From Alphaproteobacteria bacterium (GTDB taxonomy: Bacteria; Pseudomonadota; Alphaproteobacteria; Rhodobacterales; Rhodobacteraceae): 5,721 bases of DNA. The notes under the pieces were generated by a model, which saw only the letters and a list, made by a program, of their open reading frames with translations, ran no database searches and was not told the DNA's origin. The translations under genes were made by a program, and so were the position numbers. Positions 1 to 5,516 of the stretch are shown piece by piece. The stretch covers positions 1 through 5,721 of the forward strand of contig JAUHWJ010000154.1 in assembly GCA_030424705.1 (NCBI GenBank), given 5' to 3'. Position 1 is the first letter of the stretch. Every line of letters starts with the position of its first letter.

Positions 1-909
1 GCGGTTCGCCTCCACATGCGCCTCGTCGCGCCAGATCTCGGCGGCGGCGAGCTGCGCCGGCAGCGGCAGCGGCGCGCCTGCGTAGCTCCGGAGTTGCCGC
101 AGCGTCGCCACCGCCTTCGGCCCGCCCGCGGCGAAGCCGGAGCGCAGGCCCGGCAGGTTCGAGCGCTTGGAAAGCGAATGGAAGACAAGCACGCGCTCCG
201 GGTCCGCCCCCGCCTGCGCCGCCGCGCTCAGCGCGCCGGGCGGCGGCGCGCCGCGATAGACCTCGGCGTAGCATTCATCCGCGAAGATCATGAAGTCATG
301 ACGCTCGGCGAGGGCGATCAGCCCAGCCCAGTATTCGGCGGAGGCGACGGCGCCCTGCGGGTTGGCGGGGGAGCAGAGATAGGCCGCCGTCGTCCGCTCC
401 AGAACGTCGGCGGGCAGCGCCGCGAAATCCGGCAGATGCCCGCTCTCCGCCGTCGCGTTGACGTAATAGGGCTCCGCCCCGGCGGTGATCGCGGCGACGG
501 CGTAGCACTGGTAGAACGGGTTAGGCAGGAGGATTACGGGCTTCTTCCCCCCCTTCGCCTCGGGCGAAAGCGCGACCGCGGCGGCGAAGAGCCCCTCCCG
601 CGTCCCGTTGAGCGGAAATACCTGCCGCATCGCGTCGAGCGTGACGCCATAGCGCCGCCCGATCCACCCCCCGATCGCCTCCAGAAGTTCGGGCGCGCCC
701 TCGTTCGGCGGATACTTGCCATAGAGCGGCACATGCCGCGCCAGCGCCTCGGCGAGAAATGGCGGGGCAGGGTGCCGCGGCTCCCCGAGGGACATGGCCA
801 CCGGCTCCGCATTCGCCCCGGGCGGGCCCGGCGGATATACGTCGACGAGCGCGCGCAGGCGCGGGAACGCGTATTCGGGCAGGTTCGCGAACCGCTCGGG
901 AGACTGCAT
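1..909 (-). CDS. dapC: N-succinyldiaminopimelate aminotransferase (DapC-type), 3' end cut off by the window
   Basis: PLP-dependent class I/II aminotransferase, first 303 codons; the frame is open to the window edge. By family knowledge DapC swaps an amino group between glutamate and N-succinyl-2-amino-6-oxopimelate in the succinylase branch of lysine and meso-diaminopimelate synthesis, in the cytoplasm. Seen in the translation: SLGEPRHPAPPF at 40-51, a YPPNEGAPELLEAI-like segment at 66-79, NGTRE at 101-105, LPNPFYQCY at 128-136, SPANPQG at 180-186 (Asn183), ADECY at 210-214 (Asp211, expected to pair with the pyridine nitrogen), and SLSKRSNLPGLRSGF at 245-259 with Lys248 as the expected Schiff-base lysine. 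The SLSKRSNLPGLRSGF and NGTRE patterns are typical of proteobacterial DapC rather than AspC. Roughly 90-100 C-terminal residues are missing compared with the usual 390-400. The ATG at 909-907 is chosen because GAGG lies 8 nt upstream. The exact substrate is inferred; another family aminotransferase is possible. Confidence 0.87.
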   Translation of the reverse strand, partial: MQSPERFANLPEYAFPRLRALVDVYPPGPPGANAEPVAMSLGEPRHPAPPFLAEALARHVPLYGKYPPNEGAPELLEAIGGWIGRRYGVTLDAMRQVFPLNGTREGLFAAAVALSPEAKGGKKPVILLPNPFYQCYAVAAITAGAEPYYVNATAESGHLPDFAALPADVLERTTAAYLCSPANPQGAVASAEYWAGLIALAERHDFMIFADECYAEVYRGAPPPGALSAAAQAGADPERVLVFHSLSKRSNLPGLRSGFAAGGPKAVATLRQLRSYAGAPLPLPAQLAAAEIWRDEAHVEANR

Positions 910-917
910 CGCTCTGG

Positions 918-921
918 CCTC
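918..921 (-). promoter_or_regulatory. Ribosome binding site of dapC
   Basis: GAGG lies 8 nt upstream of the ATG at 909-907. It decides the start: the other nearby ATG (923-921) is out of frame with the aminotransferase and itself overlaps this site. Confidence 0.5.
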
Positions 922-936
922 ATGCGGAGCCTCTGA

Positions 937-950
937 CGGACTCTCGTCCG
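937..950 (-). promoter_or_regulatory. Small hairpin with GAGA tetraloop in the dapC leader
   Basis: The minus-strand RNA reads CGGAC-GAGA-GUCCG: a perfect 5-bp stem closed by a GNRA-type tetraloop, ending 27 nt before the dapC start codon. If the candidate promoter at 954-982 is real, this hairpin sits at or just around the 5' end of the message, where it could stabilise the transcript. The pairing is seen directly; a role is inference. Confidence 0.3.
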
Positions 951-953
951 ATC

Positions 954-982
954 AGGGTAACCGACGGGGGCGCCGGGGTAAA
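954..982 (-). promoter_or_regulatory. Possible sigma70-type promoter for dapC
   Basis: On the minus strand a -35-like TTTACC (982-977, 4 of 6 matches to TTGACA) is followed after 17 nt by a -10-like TACCCT (959-954), which keeps the three most conserved positions of TATAAT. This would start transcription near 947, about 38 nt before the dapC ATG. It lies in a less GC-rich pocket upstream of the gene, where a promoter is expected because the preceding tilS is over 500 nt away. The matches are weak and the call is inference. Confidence 0.3.
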
Positions 983-1193
983 GTTTCTTCGCGAAAGGGG
1001 AGGGAAGGCGGCCGTTCTCCATCCCGCGCGCTGAGGCGCAAGCCGCAGGGCGAGGAGTGTCAGGCTTTCCCGAACGGCTTCATTGGTTGGGCGCTCCTGA
1101 AATTGGCCTGCAACGCTTCGACAACATCGATATGTGCGCGTTTCTCCGAGTTCTCGACTGGCAAGGTCCTCCTGCCGGCGCCGACAAGCGCCT

Positions 1194-1221
1194 GGCGGAT
1201 CAGACCCGCGGCTGATCCGCC
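1194..1221. repeat. Hairpin A of intergenic cluster: 10-bp perfect inverted repeat
   Basis: GGCGGATCAG (1194-1203) is the exact reverse complement of CTGATCCGCC (1212-1221), with an 8-nt loop. Each arm contains a GATC. It directly abuts the next hairpin at 1222. It lacks a run of T on either side, so it is not a classical terminator. Confidence 0.7.
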
Positions 1222-1248
1222 CGCGCCCGCCGCCCCCCGGCGGGCGCG
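1222..1248. repeat. Hairpin B of intergenic cluster: 11-bp perfect inverted repeat
   Basis: CGCGCCCGCCG (1222-1232) pairs perfectly with CGGCGGGCGCG (1238-1248) around a five-C loop (five G in the minus-strand RNA). It is the longest perfect stem of the group and pairs entirely through G-C. It follows hairpin A with no gap. Confidence 0.7.
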
Positions 1249-1260
1249 TCACCGCGCCCA

Positions 1261-1299
1261 CCGCGGCGTGCACGGCCCGATCTTCGGCCGACGCGGCGG
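1261..1299. repeat. Imperfect stem-loop within the intergenic hairpin cluster
   Basis: An outer 9-bp stem with one mismatch (1261-1269 with 1291-1299) encloses an inner stem (1273-1280 with 1284-1290, one bulged C) around a 3-nt loop. A 3-nt bulge (1270-1272) separates the two. It is weaker than its neighbours and in such GC-rich DNA could be partly chance. Confidence 0.4.
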
Positions 1300-1312
1300 C
1301 TTGGCGCCCCTC

Positions 1313-1341
1313 GCCCTTCGCCTGGGCTCCGGGCGAAGGGC
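1313..1341. repeat. Hairpin C of intergenic cluster: 10-bp perfect inverted repeat
   Basis: GCCCTTCGCC (1313-1322) pairs perfectly with GGCGAAGGGC (1332-1341) across a 9-nt loop. Its right arm overlaps by 3 nt the outer stem that encloses hairpin D (1339-1344 with 1374-1379), so the two structures may be alternatives. Confidence 0.65.
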
Positions 1342-1379
1342 CTCTGCGACCTTCCACCGGAAGGTCGCTGATCGAGGCC
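1339..1379 (-). terminator. Hairpin D: possible terminator of the tol-pal-tilS transcript
   Basis: GCGACCTTCC (1346-1355) pairs perfectly with GGAAGGTCGC (1359-1368) around a 3-nt loop. An outer GGCCTC/GAGGCC stem (1339-1344 with 1374-1379) encloses it. It starts 45 nt after the tilS stop and is the first strong hairpin the operon transcript would meet, which fits a terminator or a 3'-end stabiliser. There is no U-tract after it on the minus strand, so intrinsic termination in the textbook form is not supported. Confidence 0.4.
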
Positions 1380-1424
1380 GTGGCGCCTTTCGATGGACGG
1401 AATCTTGAACCGGGAACGCCCCCC

Positions 1425-2723
1425 TCACCCCCCCGGCCAGCCCGCCCCCGCCCGCCGCGCCGTCAATCCCTCGCCCCAGCCCGCCAGCGGCGCCGCCGCC
1501 AGCGCTTCTCCGCGCCAGAGCGCCGGAGTGGTGATCCGCGCCGCCTGCGGCGCCGCGCGCCAATGCGCCGGCGCCCGCCACTCGCCCGTCGCCGCCAGCT
1601 CCGTCAGCCGCCGCGCCCCCGCCTCGCCGAGCGGGGCGACGAGCCCGTTCTCCCCCGCCCTCGCCGCGAGGAAGAACCGCCCGTCCCAGATCGCGCCGCC
1701 CTCCGGCAGCGCCATGGGCGCCGGGTCCACCGCCGCCGCCTCCCGCGCCAGCATCACATGCGACGGCCCGTCCGGGCGGATCAGGCAGCCGTGGAGGCTC
1801 CGCCCGCCGCCGAGCCGCCAGGAGAGGATCGCGCTCATCAGCGCCGCCTCCGCCTCCGCCCGCGCGCCGTATTCCGCGCCGGAGACGCGGGCCAGCGCCG
1901 CGCGCAGCAGCCTGCGCGAAAGCTCCGTGGGCGCCGCGCGGAGCGGCGCGACGGCGAGGCGCATCTCCCCGCAGGCGCCTTCCCGCGCCGCCTCCGCCGC
2001 CAGCGCCGCGGCGGCGTGATCGAGCGCCTCCCGCGCGCTCCGCATCCGCGCGGCGGTGGAGGAAAGCCCCTCCGCCGTCAGCCCCAGCGGGTCCAGCGCC
2101 TCCAGCGAGCGGCGCGCCCGCACCCGGTCGAAGCGCGGGTCGTCGTTCGAGGGGTCCTCCACCCACGCGGCCCCCCGCGCCTCGAGAAAGGCGCGGAGGT
2201 CGGCGCGCCGCAGCCCGAGGAGCGGGCGGAGCCAGACCGCCCCCTCCGCCTCCGTCCGCGCCGCCATCGCCGAAAGCCCGTCGACGCCGGAGCCGCGGGC
2301 GAGCCGCATCAGAACCGTCTCCGCCTGGTCGTCCATCGTGTGGCCGAGCGCCACCGCCTCCAGCCCCTCCCGCGCCGCCCAGGCGGAGAGGAGCCGCCGC
2401 CGCGCCGCCCGCGCCGCCGCCTGGAGGTTGCCCGCCGCCCCGCGCCCTTCCTCCCAGCGGATCGTCTCGTGGGGGAGGGAGAGCGCCGCCGCTTCGCGCG
2501 CGACGAACGCCGCCTCCGCCGCGCTTTCCGGCCGGAGCCCGTGGTCGACCGTCGCGACCGAGAGCGCGGCGCCCCGCGCCTTCGCCCAGTCCGCCGCCGC
2601 ATGCATCAGCGCCATGCTGTCCCCGCCGCCCGAAACGGCGAGGCCGAGGCGCGGCGCCGCCCCCGCCAGAAGCGCGTCGAGCGCCTCGGCGACTTCGGGG
2701 AGAACCGGCGCGGCCTCAGCCAC
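1425..2723 (-). CDS. tilS: tRNA(Ile)-lysidine synthase TilS
   Basis: A 432-aa N-type ATP pyrophosphatase that, by family knowledge, attaches lysine to C34 of the CAU-anticodon tRNA-Ile, changing its reading from AUG to AUA; this is normally essential. Seen: the PP-loop SGGGDS at 31-36, VDHGLRPES at 59-67, the family signature GHTMDDQAETVLMRLARGSG at 127-146, RPLLGLRRADLRAFL at 166-180 and EDPSNDDPRFDRVRAR at 189-204. The rest is an Ala/Arg-rich C-terminal part of the length usual in alphaproteobacteria; I see no break. The start is a GTG (2723-2721) overlapping the last 8 nt of cpoB, including part of its final Cys codon; the next in-frame Met falls inside the PP-loop and would destroy it. 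A purine-rich GGGAGG lies about 16 nt upstream, rather far, so translation is probably coupled to cpoB. Placement after cpoB is common in alphaproteobacteria. Confidence 0.95.
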   Translation of the reverse strand: MAEAAPVLPEVAEALDALLAGAAPRLGLAVSGGGDSMALMHAAADWAKARGAALSVATVDHGLRPESAAEAAFVAREAAALSLPHETIRWEEGRGAAGNLQAAARAARRRLLSAWAAREGLEAVALGHTMDDQAETVLMRLARGSGVDGLSAMAARTEAEGAVWLRPLLGLRRADLRAFLEARGAAWVEDPSNDDPRFDRVRARRSLEALDPLGLTAEGLSSTAARMRSAREALDHAAAALAAEAAREGACGEMRLAVAPLRAAPTELSRRLLRAALARVSGAEYGARAEAEAALMSAILSWRLGGGRSLHGCLIRPDGPSHVMLAREAAAVDPAPMALPEGGAIWDGRFFLAARAGENGLVAPLGEAGARRLTELAATGEWRAPAHWRAAPQAARITTPALWRGEALAAAPLAGWGEGLTARRAGAGWPGG

Positions 2724-3534
2724 AACCGGCGCGGCCCGCCTCCCGGGCCGCGCGGGCGATCTGGTCCGTCGCCTGCGGATAGCGGCTCGGCACCTCGCGC
2801 AAGGTCGCGCAGCCGACCTCGCGGTTGCCGAGGAGGCCGAGCGTTATGCCGAGCTTCAGGAGGCTTTCCGGCGCGGTCGGGGCCGCGGGGTTCAGCTCCG
2901 CCCCGTCGATGAACCGCTCCGCCGCCGCGCGGTATTCGCCGGCGACGAAGTGGACCTCGCCGAGCCGGTAATGCGCCTCCGGCGCCAGCGCGCTTCCGGG
3001 ATGGTCTGTCAGGAACCGCTCGAACGCGGCCCGCGCGGTCTGCGAATTCCCGCCCTGCGCCGCCGCCAGCGCCGCGTCGAAATCGGCGCGCTCCGCGCCG
3101 GATACGGCCGCGCGCGAGGTCAGCACGCCGAGGACGCCGCCGCCCTGCTGCGTCGGCGCGGGAGCAGGCGCGGGCGCCGGGGCCGGGCTCGTCTCCTCCT
3201 GGAAGAGGATCGAAGGGTCGCCGCCTTCCAGCTCGATGATCCGGTATTCGAGGTCGAGCATCTTCTGCTTCGTCGCCGCCTCGTGCTGGCGTTGCGCGAA
3301 TTCCAGCCGCTCGACCTGGCCGACGAGCCGCTTCAGCTCGTCCTCGACCGCGGCGATACCCCCGCCCGCGGCGACGACGCCGCGCAGCCGGCCAAGCTCG
3401 GCCTGCATCTCCTCCAGCTGCTTCTTCATCTGGAGGAATTCGTAGCGGTCGACCTGCGCCGCCGCGCCGGAGGCGAGGCCGAGCGCCGTCGCCAGCCCGA
3501 GGAGCGGCGCCGCCGCGCCCATCCGCATCGTCAT
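2716..3534 (-). CDS. cpoB: Cell division coordinator CpoB (YbgF), periplasmic TPR protein
   Basis: A 272-aa periplasmic protein of the Tol-Pal system; in E. coli CpoB links outer-membrane constriction to septal peptidoglycan synthesis by PBP1B. Seen: a signal peptide at 1-26 with likely cleavage GAAA|Q; a coiled-coil region at about 28-104 with a glycine break near 57-59 (in E. coli this part trimerises and contacts TolA); a PAPAPAPAPAP linker at 117-127; then about 120 residues of TPR repeats (for example FERFLTDHPGSALAPEAHYRLGE). Two cysteines, Cys242 and Cys271, could pair in the periplasm (inference). Start: ATG at 3534-3532 with a strong GGGGAGG 7 nt upstream; Met3 and Met5 are less well spaced. 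It lies 67 nt after pal and overlaps tilS by 8 nt. The fold assignment is firm; the division role is inferred from the family. Confidence 0.93.
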   Translation of the reverse strand: MTMRMGAAAPLLGLATALGLASGAAAQVDRYEFLQMKKQLEEMQAELGRLRGVVAAGGGIAAVEDELKRLVGQVERLEFAQRQHEAATKQKMLDLEYRIIELEGGDPSILFQEETSPAPAPAPAPAPTQQGGGVLGVLTSRAAVSGAERADFDAALAAAQGGNSQTARAAFERFLTDHPGSALAPEAHYRLGEVHFVAGEYRAAAERFIDGAELNPAAPTAPESLLKLGITLGLLGNREVGCATLREVPSRYPQATDQIARAAREAGRAGCG

Positions 3535-3541
3535 CGCCGTG

Positions 3542-3548
3542 CCTCCCC
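3542..3548 (-). promoter_or_regulatory. Strong ribosome binding site of cpoB
   Basis: GGGGAGG lies 7 nt before the ATG at 3534. This spacing favours the first of three closely placed in-frame Met codons (residues 1, 3 and 5). Confidence 0.6.
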
Positions 3549-3564
3549 TGTTAGTCCGCGCGAC

Positions 3565-3594
3565 CGGAACGTATCCGGCCGCGCGTTCGTTCCG
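3565..3594 (-). other. Inverted repeat in the pal-cpoB gap
   Basis: CGGAACG (3565-3571) and CGTTCCG (3588-3594) form a 7-bp stem with a 16-nt loop, beginning 7 nt after the pal stop. No T-run follows, so full termination is unlikely. It may trim or protect the pal message, or be chance. Confidence 0.25.
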
Positions 3595-3601
3595 TCCCGG
3601 C

Positions 3602-4096
3602 TCAGCTCGTCGGCGCGCCGGCCACCACGCTCACCGCGCGGCGGTTCTGGGACCAGCAGTTCTCCGCGGAGCAGAGCTGCTCGGGCCGCTCCTTGCCGTA
3701 GGAGATCGTGCGGAGCCGGCTCGGGGCGACGCCCTGCGCCGCGAGGAAGGCGCGCGCCGCCTCGGCCCGGCGGGCGCCGAGCGCGAGGTTGTATTCGCGC
3801 GTGCCGCGCTCGTCGGCATGGCCCTCGACCACGACGTTGACGGCGGGGTTCTCCGCCAGCCAGGCCGCCTGCCGCACCAGCGTCTGCTGGCCCGCGGCGG
3901 TGAGGCGGGAGCTGTCCGTCTCGAAGAAGACGCGGTCGCCCACCGTCTGCTGGAAATAGGCGACCGACGCTGGGTCGAGCGCCCCGATGGCGGAGGGGTT
4001 GCCCCCCGGCCCGCTGGCCTCGGGCGGCTCCTCGGAGCAGGCGGCGAGCAGGAGCGCCGCGCCGGCCATAAGGGTCATCTTGAACGTGCTTGTCAT
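3602..4096 (-). CDS. pal: Peptidoglycan-associated outer-membrane lipoprotein Pal
   Basis: A 164-aa lipoprotein that anchors the outer membrane to peptidoglycan and is moved by the TolQRAB machine. Seen: a lipoprotein signal at 1-19 with lipobox LAAC (Cys20 lipidated; Ser at +2, so no Asp inner-membrane retention signal); a short Pro/Gly/Glu linker at 21-40; then an OmpA-like domain from about 53, starting GDRVFFETDSSRLTAAG. The core EGHADERGTREYNLALGARRA at 91-111 carries the Asp95 and Arg109 expected to bind the diaminopimelate side chain. NCWSQNRRAV at 146-155 near the end is typical of the family. Cys142 and Cys147 lie five apart and could form a disulfide (inference). Length is normal. 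The start ATG (4096-4094) has GGAG 10 nt upstream and gives a proper lipoprotein signal. It is 84 nt after tolB and 67 nt before cpoB, in the same operon. Confidence 0.97.
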   Translation of the reverse strand: MTSTFKMTLMAGAALLLAACSEEPPEASGPGGNPSAIGALDPASVAYFQQTVGDRVFFETDSSRLTAAGQQTLVRQAAWLAENPAVNVVVEGHADERGTREYNLALGARRAEAARAFLAAQGVAPSRLRTISYGKERPEQLCSAENCWSQNRRAVSVVAGAPTS

Positions 4097-4180
4097 CGTC
4101 TCAGGTCTCCACCATAAGCGCCGCCGGCCTTGCCGCGCGGCTGTTTCGTCTCTTCAGCGTCCCCTCACGGCCCGCCCGCC
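4097..4180 (-). other. tolB-pal intergenic gap (84 nt)
   Basis: It contains the pal ribosome binding site (GGAG, 4110-4107) and a 10-bp palindrome GCCGCGCGGC (4132-4141). I see no convincing promoter or terminator, so pal is probably transcribed with tolB; a second internal promoter for pal cannot be excluded. Confidence 0.4.
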
Positions 4181-5500
4181 TCACGGCAGGAGCGGCGACC
4201 AGGCCGGGTCCGATCCCGCGCCCGGAACCGTCAGTCTCTTCAGGTTCCGGCCGGTGATGTCCACGCTCCAGAGGCTCGCGGCCCCGTTCGCGCCCGCGCT
4301 CTCGCGGAAAAATGATATGACCCGCCCGTTGGGGGACCATGTGGGCCCCTCGGACAGGAAGCTCGCGTCGAGGATGCGCTCGTCCGAGCCGTCCTCCCGC
4401 ATCACGCCGACGGCGAACTGCCCGCCGCCCGACTTGGTGAAGGCGATGAGGTCCCCGCGCGGCGACCAGACCGGGGTGCCGTAGCGCCCCTGCCCGAAGC
4501 TGATCCGCGTCGCCGGCCCGCCCGAGGCGCTCATGATGTAGATCTGCTGCCCGCCGCCGCGGTCGCTCTCGAACACGATCCGCCGCCCGTCCGGGCTGAA
4601 GGAAGGCGCGGTCTCGATCGCCGGTGAATCGGTCAGCCGCGTGAGCCGCCGCGTGGCCAGCTCCATCACGTAGATATCCGTGTTGCCCCCCTGTTCGAGG
4701 GACATCACCACCTGCCGCCCGTCGGGCGAGAAGCGCGGCGCGAAGCTCATGCCGGGGAAATTGCCGAGGATCTCCTGCTGCCCGGTGGCGATGTTGAGGA
4801 GATAGATCTGCGGCTCCCCCCGCTCGAAGGAGATGTAGAGCAGGTCCTGGTCCACCGGAGAGAAGCGCGGCGTGACGACGAGCTGCCGCCCGTCGGTTAG
4901 GAAGCGGTGGTTCTCCCCGTCCTGGTCCATCACCGCGAGGCGCTTGACGCGCTGGCCCTTCGGCCCGCTCTCGTGGACATAGACGATGCGGCTGTCGAAA
5001 TACGGCCCCTCGCCGGTCAGCCGGGCATAGACGGCGTCGGCGATCTTGTGCCCGATCCGCCGCCACTCCGCCGGATCGGCGAAGAACTGGAGCCCCTCGA
5101 CCTGCCCTTGCGCGAAATTGTCGAAGAGCCGGAACTGCACCAGCAGCCGCCCGTCCGCCTCGATGCTCGCCCGCCCGGTCAGCAGAGCGTCGGCGTTGAT
5201 CGCCTGCCAGTCGGCGTAGCGCGGCGCGCTGTCGAAATCGTCGATCTGCTGGATGAAGGCTTCGGGCGGCACGGCGCGGAAGAGGCCGGAGCCTTCGAGA
5301 TTCGCCAGAACGACGCCGCGGATGCGCTGCGCGAGGTCCGCCGCCGCGCCCGGCGCGCCGAAGAAACCCGGCGCGGCGAGGGAGATCGGCTCGAACTCCC
5401 CGCCGGCGACCGTGATCTCCAGCGCGCCGTCATTCGTCTGGGCCCGCGGCGCGGAAAGCGCCGGCAGGATGAGGAGGAGGGCGATGAGAAGACGCGTCAT
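4181..5500 (-). CDS. tolB: Tol-Pal system periplasmic beta-propeller protein TolB
   Basis: A 439-aa periplasmic protein that binds Pal and is released from it by TolA during the Tol cycle. Seen: a signal peptide at 1-20 (MTR then a Leu/Ile-rich core, cleavage APRA|Q); the N-terminal TolB domain at about 26-165, starting [14 protein letters not shown]; then a six-bladed propeller built from PD40-type repeats, recognisable as PRFSPVDQD (211-219), PRFSPDGRQ (255-263), PSFSPDGRR (299-307), PVWSPRGD (343-350), PTWSPNGR (386-393) and the closing DPAWSPLLP (431-439). Length is normal. The ATG at 5500-5498 is chosen over one 16 codons upstream (5548) because it begins the signal peptide directly, overlaps the tolA stop as ATGA and has GGGAGA 10 nt upstream; the upstream start would place 16 polar residues before the signal peptide and overlap tolA by 52 nt. 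Confidence 0.97.
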   Translation of the reverse strand: MTRLLIALLLILPALSAPRAQTNDGALEITVAGGEFEPISLAAPGFFGAPGAAADLAQRIRGVVLANLEGSGLFRAVPPEAFIQQIDDFDSAPRYADWQAINADALLTGRASIEADGRLLVQFRLFDNFAQGQVEGLQFFADPAEWRRIGHKIADAVYARLTGEGPYFDSRIVYVHESGPKGQRVKRLAVMDQDGENHRFLTDGRQLVVTPRFSPVDQDLLYISFERGEPQIYLLNIATGQQEILGNFPGMSFAPRFSPDGRQVVMSLEQGGNTDIYVMELATRRLTRLTDSPAIETAPSFSPDGRRIVFESDRGGGQQIYIMSASGGPATRISFGQGRYGTPVWSPRGDLIAFTKSGGGQFAVGVMREDGSDERILDASFLSEGPTWSPNGRVISFFRESAGANGAASLWSVDITGRNLKRLTVPGAGSDPAWSPLLP

Positions 5501-5516
5501 AGGAACTGGATCTCCC
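5497..5516 (-). promoter_or_regulatory. tolA/tolB junction: RBS and ATGA overlap that set the tolB start
   Basis: GGGAGA (5516-5511) inside the end of tolA lies 10 nt before an ATGA in which the tolB ATG (5500-5498) and the tolA TGA (5499-5497) share bases. This arrangement is typical of translational coupling and keeps the two partners at matched levels. Confidence 0.6.

Larger units (their letters stand above)
1060..1248 (-). pseudogene. Possible remnant: headless 62-codon reading frame in a low-GC patch
   Basis: A minus-strand frame is open from just after a TGA (1251-1249) to a TGA at 1062-1060. The last 46 codons (from about 1200) give a soluble, protein-like stretch ending RAHIDVVEALQ...PMKPFGKA. 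It has no ATG or GTG start (the only in-frame Met is 7 codons before the stop), and its first 16 codons run through the GC hairpins, so it cannot be a normal gene. Its codons end in G or C about 74% of the time (34 of 46 counted), clearly less than the strongly GC-ending codons of the neighbours. I do not recognise the family. It could be the tail of a decayed or transferred gene, or chance. Confidence 0.2.
910..1424. other. 515-nt intergenic region between tilS and dapC
   Basis: No intact, recognisable gene is seen here. In the direction of transcription (high to low) it holds a cluster of strong hairpins (1379-1194), a lower-GC patch (about 1170-1051, 56% G+C by my count) with a headless short frame, and the putative dapC promoter and leader (982-910). 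Open frames on both strands cross the region, but none shows a recognisable domain, and several are extensions of shadows of the flanking genes. ftsH, which often follows tilS in alphaproteobacteria, is absent here. Confidence 0.7.

Noticed and set aside
16..936. 306-codon open frame on the plus strand at the left edge
   Set aside because: It is the antisense shadow of the aminotransferase frame, which carries clear PLP-enzyme motifs. The plus product is Arg-rich with no recognisable domain.
1132..1215. 27-residue plus-strand ORF (MCAFLRVLDWQG...) in the intergenic gap
   Set aside because: No ribosome site is seen before its ATG, it ends inside hairpin A, and such a short frame is expected by chance.
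910..1424. tRNA, CRISPR array or insertion-sequence ends in the intergenic gap
   Set aside because: I found no cloverleaf with a T-loop GTTC motif, no regularly spaced direct repeats, and no pair of terminal inverted repeats flanking a transposase. The hairpins are unlike one another in sequence.
1134..2912. 592-codon open frame on the plus strand over tilS
   Set aside because: Its product is an Arg/Pro/Ala-rich sequence with no domain. It lies antisense to tilS, which has all its catalytic motifs. In DNA this GC-rich, stop codons are rare in shadow frames.
3150..3195. GC-rich repetitive stretch inside cpoB
   Set aside because: It encodes the Pro-Ala linker between coiled coil and TPR domain, a common feature of this protein family, so it is not an independent DNA repeat element.
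2056..3840. 594-codon open frame on the plus strand over tilS, cpoB and pal
   Set aside because: It spans three recognised antisense genes and their boundaries and changes composition with each. The product is low-complexity Arg/Ser/Ala sequence, a GC-driven shadow.
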